Shown here: positions 25,929 to 38,391 of the stretch, piece after piece
Layout of the letters: each line of letters begins with the position of its first letter
Numbering within the stretch: the first letter of the stretch is position 1
Assembly (NCBI GenBank): GCA_033807695.1
Contig: CM066307.1
Coordinates: 2,294,001-2,358,000 of the forward strand
From: Daedaleopsis sinensis
Lineage: Eukaryota; Basidiomycota; Agaricomycetes; Polyporales; Polyporaceae
Direction: 5' to 3'
Length of the DNA: 64,000 nucleotides
The notes under the pieces: generated by a model
The model's input: the letters and a program-made list of their open reading frames with translations, nothing else
The model's database searches: none
What the model was told of the DNA's origin: nothing
Made by a program: the position numbers and the translations under genes

Positions 25929-27755
25929 GGCGGGGGAGAACTGAGAGGGGAGTAGCGAAGGGGGGATGCTGGGACTACCTGTATGTTCATTGTTAAGACT
26001 CGGAGTCTCAATAAATGACGCAGATGGTCCAGCGAAGATTGTTCGAAATTGAGGTTCCCGGAAAAGTGGACAGCACAAGGTTTGTTCGCTCTGCGGTAAC
26101 TGTTCGTTCCTAAGCGAGGGCTCGCATCTTCTCAGCTGCCGAAAGAAGGCTCACAGGAGTGTGGTAATGGATCGATTGGATAGCGCTTGTTCGGCGGTCC
26201 GCCCTCGGATGATGACATGAGGGGATGATAGGAGGGCAGACGGCGTGTACGCATCCTTCACCTACAAAAGTGGGTGGTTCGACGGGGGAGGAAGGGCATG
26301 GGGGCGCAGTACGGGAGCCAGAAGATGCACGGAGATGCACATTGACGGCCAGTCACGAAAGAGGCGGCGTGAACAGCCCAGTAAGAGTGAAGTGACAGGG
26401 CTGTCCAATCGATAACTCAGGGACAGGCGGGCTCGGCGCCGACCCGGAGAGACCGCGCGTTTGAGACAGTCGAATGGAATGAAGACAACGCGGTCACCTC
26501 GGGAATGCACCCGGCGAATGCAATGCCGCTGTCTTCGATCCCCGGCGCTTGTGGGCGTATGGGAACAGCGCCTCCTAGAACCTAATCGGGGACTCTTCAA
26601 GTAGCCGTTTCCCGCTGATACTTCGTCTGGCAGGTCAAACCTTCTCATGCAGGACACTGGATATTTCGGTCGAGCGGCGTGGATGGATTGACACATGCGT
26701 GGACCAAGAGGGCAGTGGTTGGAGGATCCATGCCGCTGCGCTCATGGTGATCGATGTACATATGTTGTCAACGTACAGCATATCGACGCATACTGAATGT
26801 TGTGAGCATGGACGACCGCGATGACAACGGTGGACAATCCGCAGACTTGGGAGCTTCGGAGCAGATAACGAGATAGGCACGCGAACTCGATAATAACGAA
26901 CGACTCACAGAATGTCTAAGGATCCTTCTAGCACAGTACCAGGTCCTAGGACAAGTCAGGGCGCGGGCGGCGTTCGCGTTTGGTTTTTTGTTCATCTTTG
27001 TGAGCATGAGGATGACGGACGCTGTGCGATCTCGGATCTCCGAGTCCGTATGCATGCGGGAATTGCGCCCTTAAAGCTAATGCTCATCTCTGAGCTTATC
27101 GCAGCAAACGAACCAATAAGAAACCTTGCTCACCGAGTGCGAAGATAGAGACTGTCAGGAGCAAAGTTGGGCATCGAATATTGAATGAATATGATTGAGC
27201 AAGGCGACTTACGCGGCCCCGGTGGCAGGATCATGATGCTGTGCGCTCGGCTACCTCAGAAGCGCCGCTGGAATTGAGTTTGAACCTTCTGTCGTCGCAA
27301 AACATCCGCACCACCTGCGGTGCGGATGTCCTTTCTAAAACTGATCAGCTTGAGCAAGGCGACTGTTTTCAATCCAGCATCTACGTAGGTTATGTTATCA
27401 GCTACATCATCATTCGAAGACTTCTTGGGCGGCCGTCCCGATGTTGAACGGACGCTGTCATGAGATCCAGCGAGATTGCGTCGGTACGTCCATCTACCCT
27501 TGTCCTCTCGTTACCGCATGGCCAGGGCTCAGTCTTGGTCTGATCATCACTACACAGGGACACGTAGACGAACGCTGGTTCTGCACTCGAACGAGCACCC
27601 GTTCTCTCACACACTTGGTCAGTTCGCCATCTTCACTGACACGACTTCGCTTGAGCGTCTGTCAGCGATACCGTGTTTCCCGTCATATCGGACACTGGTC
27701 ATTAAGGACTGTTTGCATGCTGCGCATCCATGCACCTTTCCTCCATCCGAGCACC
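25929..27755. promoter_or_regulatory. Divergent intergenic region between MFS-A and DUF6534-4
   Basis: This 1.8-kb stretch separates two divergent genes and must hold both promoters. It has no recognisable gene. A perfect hairpin and a 15-base direct repeat (27195-27364) are listed separately. Confidence 0.4.
27195..27364. repeat. 15-base direct repeat flanking a segment with a perfect hairpin
   Basis: The 15-mer TTGAGCAAGGCGACT is present at 27195-27209 and again at 27350-27364. Between them, 27302-27312 and 27319-27329 are perfect reverse complements of 11 bases (ACATCCGCACC) separated by a 6-base loop. The segment lies in the region upstream of DUF6534-4. Confidence 0.6.
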
Positions 27756-29949
27756 ATGGCCTCCCCGCAGAGTCTGTTGAACCCATTGGAAGCGGCCCTG
27801 ATGTCGAACTTCTTCGACAGCTTCGGGGCGCTCCTAGTCTGCACCTGCATTGGCTGCATGTCAGTGACAGTCTCGCCTCTCTTCACCGTTGACTTTCGCT
27901 CTAAACGGCGCGCGCAGGCTCTTCGGATTGACGACCCATCAGACGTACCGCTACTTTCGCCTGTACCCTACCGACAGTCGGGCGTTGAAGTCACTCGTAC
28001 GCCGGCTCCTGTGCGCATGCTGTACATGTTCCGACGCTGACGACGTCTGCTCCGCAGGTTCTCGCTCTTCTGTGAGTCGATCCGTTACAGGCGTTTGTGG
28101 TCATCCCTCACCGACTTGCTCAGTGTTTTGGACATTACGCACACGGTTACGAGCATTCACGTCTGGTGCGCTATGCCGCTAGGACTTGCGACAGTCCCGC
28201 CCTCATTATTTCTGACACAACAGTTACTACTACCTGGTGTCAAAGTACTTCGACCAGACAGCTCTGCTCTCCGGTGTCTGGTAAGTCTAGAAATCGTCGG
28301 CGACCATTACAATCCCGCTCATCATTCTTCCACAGGTCGCTCCGAGTGAGTCGCACTATAACTTTGTTCCTAACACCCGGTAACATATCTGTCGGAACAG
28401 ATGGAGATCATAGAAACTGTACGTGACCTTCTCTCCGCGTCGAGATACACTCATGAACACTGGATCTCAGGGCATCGTCATCCTGGTCTCACACAGGTTA
28501 GTGGAAGTAGATCGACAAGGGTCCTCGGGTTGCCTCGCTGATCCAGCGGTGAACATGCAGTTTCTATGCTCGCCGGCTTTTCCTTCGTGAGTTGTTTGAA
28601 TGCCGGCTCCTGCTGCCCTTGCTGACATACAGCCAACAGTTGGCAACGGGCATTTGTTCCCGGTGATCATCATCGTGAGCATCCCAGAAAGAAATTCTGC
28701 AGTCGTCGTGGTCTCATCGCTAGCGTACAAACAGGGCTTGTTGCTTATCTCGGAGATGGGTGAGTATCGAATCCGTGATCACAAGAAGTGTGTCGCTAAG
28801 CGTCGATACTTGTCAAGCCTTCTCCATTGGTGAGTGACTTCTGCGATTTTTGACAACACCCTATGCTGAGTCGCCTATGCAGCCGCCACAGTAGAATCGT
28901 GAGATGAATTTGTACTGTATGATCAGCGAGTCCATCTGATCTTCCTGCAGGTTCATCGTAGTCACATTTGATCGTTTCGAGCACTTCACGGTACGCGTGC
29001 ATTTACACGTGCCGTAAGGTTGTACGCTAACCATCCCATTCGAAGTACATGATCTGGGGCTTGCTGTCATCAGCTCTCCTCGTCGATGTACTCGCCACCA
29101 GCATTCTTACCTACTACTTGCGTCGCAGTCGCACGGGATTCAAGAGGTTAGTGATATCGAACGCATCGTAATACGGTTCTAGAAAATTTTCTCCTACAGG
29201 ACGGACTCGATAGTGGATGTCATGATGGTCTACGCGATCAACACTGGTGAGTGCGAAGACACTATTCGAGTACTTCCGAACTTATGAGCAATCTAGGACT
29301 GTCTACAAGGTACGCGATAGTACCAATACTCCAGCTTACCGCTCACAATGCGTCGCAGCATCATCACCTTTGCGGCCCTCCTCTCTGTAAGTGGACAAAT
29401 CTCGGGTAACAGTGGGCGACTCTGTGCTCACTCCCTTTCTTTGCCTCAACAGGCAATCGTGCTCCCGAAGACCCTCATCTACGCTGCTATCACTATAGTA
29501 GGAACGAAGAGTGAGTAACCCTAGACCCCTGCGCATCTTATCTACTCACCCTCGTCTTTAGTGTATGCGAACTCCTTGCTCGCAGTGTATGTCATTGTCT
29601 AGCAAACTCTCCGCGCTTGAGTCTGACATGCTGCAGGTTGAACTCGCGTCGTTCACTCATCGACAAGGGCCTGGAAGGCTTCGAGACTGGCTCTTTCGGG
29701 CTCCAGGTCTACGACCCACGCATGCCAGCTGTGCGCGAGATACCGCACTCTTCCCCGCTTGATCCTTGCATCCAGGTGCGCGCACGCCGCTCCGCAGCCG
29801 TCACTTGCTGTTAGATCAATGACAGTTCGTCGACCTAGGTTCCCAAGAAGACCGATAACAACCCCGACACGATCATCGACATCAAGGTCACCACGGAGAC
29901 GTTCTCGGACACCGCGCTCAAGCGAGACCGCTCCTCCGAGAGCGACTGA
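27756..29949 (+). CDS. DUF6534 multi-pass membrane protein, copy 4
   Basis: This is one of the best preserved DUF6534 copies; function unknown. Exon 1 starts at 27756 (MASPQSLLNPLEAALMSNFF) and ends FGALLVCTCIGCM. Exon 2 reads LFGLTTHQTYRYFRLYPTD. Then come LDITHTVTSIH and YYYLVSKYFDQTALLSGVW. A 10-base micro-exon at 28336-28345 codes W-S-L-R, followed by FYARRLFLR. The domain core runs from MIWGLLSSALLVDVLATSIL (29049) through YLRRSRTGFKR, TDSIVDVMMVYAINTG, the small exon GLSTR, then SIITFAALLS, LPKTLIYAAITIVGTK and VYANSLLAV. The last exons give LNSRRSLIDKGLEGFETGSF and a tail with IIDIKVTTETFSD, with the stop at 29947-29949. About seven membrane spans are expected, with the tail most likely cytosolic. 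Confidence 0.85.
28336..28345 (+). other. 10-base micro-exon of DUF6534-4
   Basis: The exon gtcgctccga is bounded by an acceptor CACAG and a donor GTGAGT. It continues the TG of the previous exon to give W-S-L-R. Confidence 0.75.
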
Positions 29950-32113
29950 AGAGGGTGTGCATACGTGCTCCTCCCTGCGCTCGCTGCCTGCAGCGCGCTT
30001 CGTGTCCGGGAAATGCGCTCCCCCGTCAGGCATGGGTGTATCTCCGCGGCGCGGTCCCTGCGTCGTCCCCACCCTCTCCTTTGTAGATCCCTCCTTTCCA
30101 CACACAGTATGTAACGCATGCGGTCGCTGGTCGGTTGACACCTTCCCGGCAGACGCAGAATGAATATGATGTCTCACACAGGTCTCGAGCGTGCCCCATG
30201 CTCCGTGCTCCGTGCTCTGTGTCAAGCGCTGCATCTACACTCGATAGATTCACATCGACCGACCCTGAAGCACGAAAGCGCGAGCGTCGCACACGAGCTC
30301 CCCGGTGCGAGGGCTTCGCCGGCTGCCCAGCTGTGACGGAAAGCCCGCAGGAATTGTGGGTGCATGTACGTCTCTCGGAGAGGGGGCGCGAAACCGCGCG
30401 CCGACTATTGTTCCCCGACCGTCGCCCCTCCGGCGCATCCCACCCCGATGCTCGCAGGACGGCTCGAGGTCGAGAATTGTGGGTGGTCCCTGGGAGCCCG
30501 CCCGCCCGGCGGTCACAAAAGCGCGCAGCCGCAGACGATTCAGAGGCGCCGAATTAACACATGCGAGTAGATGCGAGTAGTACCGTCACGTAACCGCGCG
30601 CACCAGTTTAAATTTAGCCAGGCCTAACCAGATAACGCCGCCCGCTGCACACGGTGGGTTGACTTCTGAACCACATAGAACGTTAAGTCGATGCCAGAAG
30701 CCCGCTGCAGCTGGGCTACAGCAGCCGCCGCGTATGCATCGACCGTCGTCCTATACTATCTGCCAGTGATCCGATTCCGAGCTCTCCCCGTGCTTCTGCC
30801 AGCTGCGATGCGCTACATACCTTCAGGCTTCTGCTGCCGACGGGAAGCTCGCGGGTCCGAGTAGGCAGGCCTCGGCGTGTCGCCTGCGGAAGACTTCCTT
30901 GGGCGCTCTCCGATCTCGCCCGGAGGATATCAGGCCGCGCAGAACGATGGGCTCACACCGCTCTTTGTGTAGGTGACCGGAGCGGCGATACGCCGGTCGA
31001 CATCTCGGGCGGAGGTCACCACGCTGTCTGGCCGCGTGAACAGTGGCCGCACCGCGGGCGGCGACGCGGAGGAGCTTGAATACAGAGTGGCAGCCTAACT
31101 CGAGGCCGCTGCTCGTCTACGGCCGGACTGTCATTATCGATTGAACGTCAAACGTTAACTTCCAGACAGGCCTGGGGAGGGCGTCAGTGCAGTGGAATCA
31201 GTAATCCGGTTTATTGTGGTATGTATCGCCATCTTTTGCTGATAATTCTGATAGCTACTCAGTACTCAGGGCTCATATAACGGTGATGATAGTAGTGACC
31301 AGGCCATAGGGCTAAAAGTAAGTAAGGTTCGAACTCTGCATCGATTCCGACACGGCCATTCTCAAGCAAATTAGCAGGCAATCCATCATCAATCGTGACG
31401 CATCATACACTACCTGTGCGTCCAGAGATCTGGAAAGTCGATCGCGCAGTGGAAGGTTGGATAACGTCGGCCCGGAGACCATATGTACTCGAATACAGCA
31501 CCCGAAGAAGATACGTCTGCAGCCAACCTTCTTATGACGTATGATATGACGGGCGGCTCAGTCACTGTGCTGTAGCGTAGCTCAGCACTATGTAGGACCT
31601 GTGTGAGGTACAACGATGGCTGATACTCACGGCATCATCTCTTGGATTCTCGGCCACCGACCACAAGCTGTACAGACATGAGACCTAGGAATGGAAGGCC
31701 GTCCTGCGCATCGACGTCGCGACATCCATGCTTCGCCGAGCAGAGTTGACGATATCCATGCTTGCCAATGCTAGTGCTGTATCTCAATCTCCCATGACTA
31801 CCGAAGGCTGGGGTGCAGCGATCCGAAGTCTACCTTGAATGCTGCGGATCAACTTATTTCGAGGTTGGCTCGAGGCACTGCGGACACGATGCGATAGTTC
31901 ACCAAAGCCATCGTCGCGTTCCAAGCTCTACAGTACAATGAATGGTCGCAGCGACTTGCAGACTTCGACTCGCTCCGAACATCCAGTCTTGGCGAGCGCC
32001 GATCTGTACAGGTGCGGCGCCACCGGCCTACTGGCAGGCTTCCTTGCGGTCGGCTGCCCACGAGGCCTGCAATGCAGAGGGGGTGTGTAAAGTATTGTTC
32101 CCGCTTGTGTCAT
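29950..32113. other. Intergenic, convergent genes, no recognised gene
   Basis: About 2.2 kb lies between the ends of DUF6534-4 (plus) and DUF6534-5 (minus). The part from about 30250 to 31130 is GC-rich, with Arg/Pro-rich chance frames on both strands. A small tandem duplication, ATGCGAGTAG twice, lies near 30561-30580. Minus-strand open pieces at 31410-31613 and 31849-32061 have plausible splice ends but match no family I know. Confidence 0.35.
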
Positions 32114-34139
32114 TCATGAGAGTGGACATACCTTCCTGCCGTGCGTCGTCGTGACGTTGAGCGAGTGCGAGGTGGTGATGGCGGGACCGACGGGGATGCC
32201 AAACAGGCCGAGCTGGACTTCGGCATGCTCTCCCAGAGACTCGGCGGACCGAGAGTTGAGGCTAGAGAGGGATCGTTATTCGTGGCTGCCGTCATACTGA
32301 GACAAGAGGGTACGCACATCGAGAGGACTGAGTTCGCGTACACTGTGTGCACGAGGTAAGTTTGACGAGAAAATATATAGCTTATGACACGGAAATACTG
32401 ACGTTGCGTCGCGAGCAGCGTGATGGCGGCCCATATCATGTTCTCCGGAGCAACGACCGCCTATAGAGCGTTCAACTTCCCATGTGCTGCAATCGTGCAA
32501 TGAGCAATACTCACAGCAATGAGAGCGACCGAGGTCATGATGCTAGATTCAAAGCTTTCAGTTAGCCGGCAACGTGTCGAGTCGGATCACATACTTGGTG
32601 GTCATCCCTGAAACGGTGATCAGCACTTCGGCATCGTAGCACACACATGCGGACAGATATACCTGAGTAAATCATGGATGACGACATGATGTCCTTGCTA
32701 ATGCGTTTCGCAAATAGTATGAGACAGCCTGCTCTCAAAGAGTAAGAGGATTGCACACCTGTGATACTCGGAGCCATCTCTGAACATACAAGCCAGTACT
32801 CCTGCCGCTACGCCGTCAACTAGAATCGCGGAGCCGAGCACACCCCAAATGAGCCGCTGAAGTTGATGTTAGTCGTTAGTCGTAGAGGCAGGAGGAATGT
32901 ATCGAGCTCTCACGGTGTTTTCGAAAAAGTGGGATAAGGACGACAGCCTAAACCTGGATCGACGCTTTGTTGGAATGCTTGTGAGGAGCAAAATATCACT
33001 CACGACTCGAAGATCAAAGCTAACGGAAGCATCAGCATTGTACTTCGGTAGAATGTGAACCATAACACCTACTCGAGGCGAAGGCTGCGTCATTTCGGGG
33101 ACTATCAGCTTCTCGAGTTGTAGCCATGGGCGGAATATATCGCACTTATCTCGGAAACAAAGAACGGGGTCTGTGACAATCGTCAATATGGCGAGCGGTC
33201 CTATGAAGCTGAATACGAGTACATACGATGAGCACGACTGGAACGATGCGCCTGTCGCACACTTGTGTTGGCGAGAAGTCAGACGTGAGCTGAAGGCGAT
33301 GCGTATACACGTACAGTGGTAGACTCGATGGATGTAAAAACTGAAAGTCTGTTAACATGTGTCAATTTTACGCAACAAAATCACCTGCCTATGCACAACG
33401 AGGATGAGAATAACCTAACGCTATTTGTCAGCGGTGGTGAGGGCCACGTAGGCATGTTACTCACTGAGATCAGGATCCCGAGCTTTCGGCCGCCCATGAG
33501 TATCCGGTAGTTGTCATATGCAATTCTAGCTACCCACCCGAAGAGACCTGATGGACACGTATCACTACGTGAAACTGGAGGGGGATTGGCAGAGTGAGAT
33601 TACTCACCAGACGGCGTCCAGGAGCGCGGGAGGCTCCAAATACCTTGTCACCAGATAGTGATGACTATCAATAAGAAGTCGGACAGGTTGAGGGAGTTGA
33701 CATCTACAATAGCGGACAGAGACTCACCAGGCATGAATACCAGTGGCCGTGTGCACGGAATCGAGGAGACTGTGCGCAAAGACCGCGTTAGCTTGCGTAT
33801 GACATTGATAGATATCGAAGTGCACGCACATGACAATGGTAACCTATTCTCGCGCGTTCGTTCACTCTGCTCGCATCACTAGAGCACACAAAGCGACTCA
33901 CCACGAACTTCAAACCCACTCCATCAGTCGGGTACAGCCGGTAGTACCGAAATGCTTGCTGAACCGTCAAGCTAAAAAGTCTGTATCCTCGTAAGATGCG
34001 GGCTCTCCCGGCAGTATGTAGTATGGGTGCCTACTCACATGCATGAAAGAGACGCGCCTAGGAGAAGGGCACCAAAGGTGCGCTGCAGAGACGACATGCC
34101 CGCCAGCTCTTCTACACCCTCGGCGAGTGGGGAGGCCAT
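32114..34139 (-). CDS. DUF6534 multi-pass membrane protein, copy 5
   Basis: This is a DUF6534 family membrane protein of unknown function. Exon 1 starts at 34139 (MASPLAEGVEELAGMSSLQR) and ends FGALLLGASLSCM. Exon 2 reads LTVQQAFRYYRLYPTDGVGL. Then come LLDSVHTATGIHA and HYLVTRYLEPPALLDAVW. A 10-base micro-exon at 33538-33547 codes W-S-L-R, followed by FYIHRVYHC and LVFSFIGPLAILTIVTD. The domain core reads LIWGVLGSAILVDGVAAGVL (32860-32790), then SKDIMSSSMIYSG, SIMTSVALIA, VAPENMIWAAITLLATQ and VYANSVLSM. The last exon starts LNSRSAESLGEHAEVQLGLF and contains SLNVTTTHGRK before the stop at 32114. The stretch that normally reads RTGFKR-TDS is altered (GSEYHR, then AGCLILFAKRISKD), so the membrane turn here is unlike the other copies. 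Confidence 0.75.
33538..33547 (-). other. 10-base micro-exon of DUF6534-5
   Basis: On the minus strand the exon is gtctcttcgg, after an acceptor ATCAG and before a donor GTGGGT. It gives W-S-L-R with the TG of the previous exon. Confidence 0.65.
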
Positions 34140-35166
34140 GACGAACGGGAGTGTACAGTGTCGAGCAGGTGGTAGAGAAAGATAAAGAGGAGATGGGCGG
34201 GAGAGAGTCGCGAGCTAGCCCTCTTGATTCCGCCCTGAGGCATACGCGCTCAATCAAGGAGGATAGAAGAGAAGTTACATCCGGGCGGCGGTTCGCGGGG
34301 CGGGATCAGTGGCGCCTGAAGACAGTCGAATGCTCTATCTCATCGGCTTCATCTTGATCATCCATAATGGAGACAGACGATGGGCAGCTTGACGCCATTT
34401 CACGAGGTAGCTAATATGTGAGCGTCGAAAAATTGTACAGCCAGCGTTGATATGTGGTAGGCCGGCGCGCGACCGTGGGCATTCTAATATCTCAGGACCT
34501 CCATGGGCCTTGAACATCCCGTATTTAGCTTGCTAAGACGTCCACGGTGGGCGCGTGGTCTCTTACGGTCTCTTGAGTGCTCCGTAGTGGCAGCGATGCA
34601 GGAGATGCATAGTAAGCGTGCGAGTGGTAGTACTAGTCTGGATGAGAGGCATCGTGGGAATGTGTCTTCCAAAATGATTCGTCTTGCAATAGCGCTAGGC
34701 GCGCGCCTCGTGGCTAAATTTAATATTATGTTATTAGAAAGAAAATATTATTGGTCACGGTTACCGGAAACTCGGCGCCAAGCCTGGACTACGTGATGAT
34801 GACTCTGTCAGATTTTTGGACGTTCCTTTACTAGTCGCAAGTCGCACCGTGTCGGTGTTTGGCGTCATGATATCGGGGTGTTTTCGGGCGAAGCTGCGCC
34901 ATGTAGGAAACAGTCACAGCAATGGAATGTTCAAGCGTTCCACATACAAACGGCCCATGAGCAGATCTGGGAGATCCAACTTTCCGCTCTCATTTGAGAT
35001 ATGCTCGTTCAAGCAAAGGTCGCAAGCTGAATGCGTTGTTTATGGCACCAGCGTACGAGCATGCGTCCCACTGATCGATGAGAATGCACAACTATGTATT
35101 GTCCAAAATGCCGACGATACCTCAACGGGACCACAAGAAATCTGAAGGAGTCGGACATGTCCACAC
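34140..35166. promoter_or_regulatory. Intergenic, upstream of DUF6534-5 and downstream of MFS-B
   Basis: About 1 kb with no recognisable gene. It includes the promoter of DUF6534-5. A short AT-rich patch occurs at about 34715-34755, inside otherwise balanced sequence. Confidence 0.35.
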
Positions 35167-37258
35167 TTAGAGCTGGTGGAGAGCGACGTCCACGCTCCCC
35201 CCGCCGGTAGCTTTCTCCTTCGACTCGTTCAGGCCCCAGTTCTCGTCCGACACCTGCTGCATGGGGATCTGGCGCATGAACCAGGCGGTGAGAAACCCGA
35301 CGCCGGAGACCGCGATCATGACCTCCCACAGCACATCAAGCGAGTCCGCAAACGCGTCCCGCACCTGGTGCTTCAGCGGCTCGGCCAAGGTGCGGATCTG
35401 CGGAATCGCGGCGTATGAGATCTCGACCCCGAGCGGGAGGCTCGTGAGAAAGTCTGGGGGGAGGCGGGAGCGGAGCTCGTTCTGCAGGACCGTTGCGCCG
35501 ACGGTGATCCCCCACGCCTGTGTGTCAATGTCCCGTGTCAGAGTCGGCTGGAGCACCACCGTGTGCCAAGGAGGAGTGGAGGAGTGCTTACCTGAAAGAA
35601 TGTGCGGATGAAGATGAAGAACGAGAGCGCACTGGCGTTCAGCTCGACGGGAAGTGGTGCGAGAATAGGGAATGTCGTCGCAGTGAACTGTCGTGGCGTC
35701 AATGCAAGACTCGCATATATAGAGGGAGGAGATAGAGAGACGCACGAGCATGCCGAACCCGATACCTGCAATAATCTGGAACCCGGTCCAGTTGCGCGTC
35801 GCGCTGTCTGCGTGGAGGGTGCTCTGGAGACCCATCCCGACAACGATGCACGCCCAAGCGATGATGTTCTGGGGCTTGTACTTGTTCATGGCCGTTGCCG
35901 TGCCTCCGGCGACGATCGCGAAAGGTGCAATTGAGAGACTATATGGCAGCACATTCACGCCGCTGCCCACAGGAGACGAGCCCTTGCACGCTTGGAAGTA
36001 GACTGGGAGATAGACTAGCCCCACGCACATTGTTAGTACCCAATCTCCTCGTCGCCGTGTGAATGTACTCACAGAGTGCTGCAGCAATTACGAACCCGTG
36101 CAACGCAGTCCCGATATATCCGCTCAAAGACGTGCGATTTGTGAGGAGGCGGAATGGGATGGTCGGCTCGGTAGGGACCGTAATCTCGTAGAAGACCCAC
36201 ACTGCTAGACCGACGAAGCCAATGATGAGGGGAGCGAGAACTTGTGCAGAGCTCCACGGATACTGGATCCCACCCCATGTGAGCCCCAGGAGCGCAGACG
36301 TTGTACTGCCAATGACAAGGATGTTCCCGCTATAAGGCACATGAGTACGTCGTACTGGCGAGAGCTCGCTGCACGTACATCCAGTCGATCCGCGAGAATC
36401 GTTCAGAAAATGGCGCGCGAGGGGTCTTGAGATTGAGGAAAAGCAAGCAAAGCACCATCGAAATACCGGTCAATGGGAGGTTTAAGTCTGCACAGTTCAC
36501 ATTAGTCGTGTGCGTGCGCGTGTACCCTGGGGCAAATTGTGCTTACAGAAGAGACCTCGCCATGTCCAGTCTTCTCGTTGGGCGAATGCGCCTCCCTAGG
36601 TAGCTCATGAGAGGGAATACAAGCACATAGCACAGAGACTTACCACAAGAGGACCAGAAATGGACGCAATAGACCAGATGAGACCGATTGCTCCTTGATA
36701 TGCGCCGCGTTCCCGCAGCGGTACAAGGTCCGCGAGTATGATCTCGGTCAACGCGAGTATGACCCCTGAACCCAGTCCTTGAACAGCTATGTTTGACGTG
36801 TCAGTGCGCGCGACCGCGACGGACTCGTGAAGACGTACTTCGCCCTCCGATGAGAATTGCCATACTAGTCGCGGCCCCGCATAGTGCGCTTCCCAAGGCA
36901 AACAATACGAGGCCACCGAGGAGGATGGGCTTGCGACCAAATAGATTGGCGAAGTGCCCCGAGAGCGGTAGAAATGCGACGCCTGCGAGAGTATACGCCG
37001 AGCCTATCCATACGAATTGCTGCCCTTGGAAATGGTTTACAATCGTGGGCAGAGCGGTCGAGACAGCGCTCTGCAGCATTCGGGTATTCAATTAGCTGAG
37101 AACGAGAACGAACTTGGACGGACAATATTCGGAGGACGTACCGTATCCAGCGCGGCTAGGAATGTAGCAATCGTAATCGACAATAGAGAGAGCCAGAACG
37201 ACGGGGTTTTACGCGTCGGGGCTGGCGCAATGCTCTCGCTGAGTGGTACGTCGCTCAT
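35167..37258 (-). CDS. MFS-B: DHA2-type major facilitator efflux transporter (14 spans)
   Basis: This is a 14-span MFS efflux pump of the same group as MFS-A. The start at 37258 gives MSDVPLSESIAPAPTRKTPS, then the first span ITIATFLAALDT. Exons follow: TAVSTALPTIVNHFQGQQFV, AYTLAGVAFLPLSGHFANLF, FGRKPILLGGLVLFALGSAL, AVQGLGSGVILALTEIILAD, IWSIASISGPLVGGAFA, LNLPLTGISMVLCLLFLNL, GLTWGGIQYPWSSAQVLAPL, YLPVYFQACKGSSPVGSGVN, and WGITVGATVLQNELRSRLPP. The C-terminus reads DENWGLNESKEKATGGG with the stop at 35167. Resemblance to MFS-A runs over the whole length, including the final DE-[KN]-W-[AG]-L segment, so the two are paralogues. It is divergent from MFS-C, with a 1.13-kb gap between the two starts. 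About ten exons. Substrate unknown. Confidence 0.85.
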
Positions 37259-38391
37259 TGTGAGCGTTCCGTCGTTGTCAACGTAGAACGCGAGTCGAAG
37301 ACGAGTAGATTCGGAGAGAGAAGAGGCGATGAGGGTTCGACGGGAGCTCCAGGCCTCGTGAACTCAAGAAAGTTCAAGGTTCAAGTGGACCCAACTGTAC
37401 GCGTTTCACCTCCGCCGACATCATCATCAGAGGGCAGTTTCGAGGTGTGGAAGGAAGGGACGCAGGGCTGGAATCTCCATAGTAGCGCAGCCGAGTGCTC
37501 GCAGTGCGCCTGGAGAGTACTTTTGATAACGCTCAAGAACCGCGCGCCCACAATTCGCGCACCTTCATGCTTGAGAATCGCGCCCGCCGGGGGGGTTGGT
37601 CGGAACGAATGGAAGTCTGATGCCAGCCTCGATCGGTCGTGACGGTCTACCGCGAGCTGAGAGTGCACGGCGTGGTCGTTGAAACGTTGAGGCCTTGAGG
37701 AGGTGTTGAAGAGGGTGCTGCTGATAAGCGCTCGAAGCCCGATTTACTGAGGGATATTCCGAAGCGCCCGTTCAAGCGCTTGAAGTCTTACCGGTCGCCG
37801 TCAATAATCACTGAGTGTTTTTCTCTCCCTGAAAGAGTATTTGTTAGCTGGTATATCTCCTGATTCTACTCTTGGGATTTTCAAGATGTCTACTTTGTAG
37901 CTGAAAGCACGAGAACTGCGAAACCTTTCTTTAGAAGGCACGGATCTGAGTTGTCCGGGGTCGGCCGGGGTGCCAAAAGTCAAGTAGGTATGCCTTGAGT
38001 TTTCCACCTTCAGACCTGGACATGGCGCCGGCCGCGGCGTGTTCAGGAATTCTGCGCCCAAGTACCGCTGAGGTGCTTCTCAGCTGCTCACAAGCACAAA
38101 CCATGCGCACACCTGAGTGACATCTGACATGATGGTAGTAGGTATCATCTATCTGACGTTTCAGGCTGCATCATCAAATTCAGGTCAAGTTATCCCTGTC
38201 TCCCGCCTGAGTCTTTGTTGCGTTCGGCAGATTTATGTCCTTCGACGAGCCCATGATATGAGATAGTCATACTACCTTGCCCGAACTATCTCCTTCACTA
38301 CGGACTCCTAGCCAAGTGTGAGCGAGGTACGGCGGTGACGGATCTCCTGCATATGTAACCGGCCATTCGCATTACTCACATTGATCACAGC
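37259..38391. promoter_or_regulatory. Bidirectional promoter region between MFS-B and MFS-C
   Basis: The starts of two paralogous transporters face away from each other across 1,133 bases. No open frame with family resemblance lies inside. Shared control of both pumps is plausible but is an inference from layout only. Confidence 0.4.

Noticed and set aside
29653..30234. 193-codon minus-strand frame
   Set aside because: It overlaps the last exons of DUF6534-4 on the other strand, which match paralogues; this is antisense shadow.
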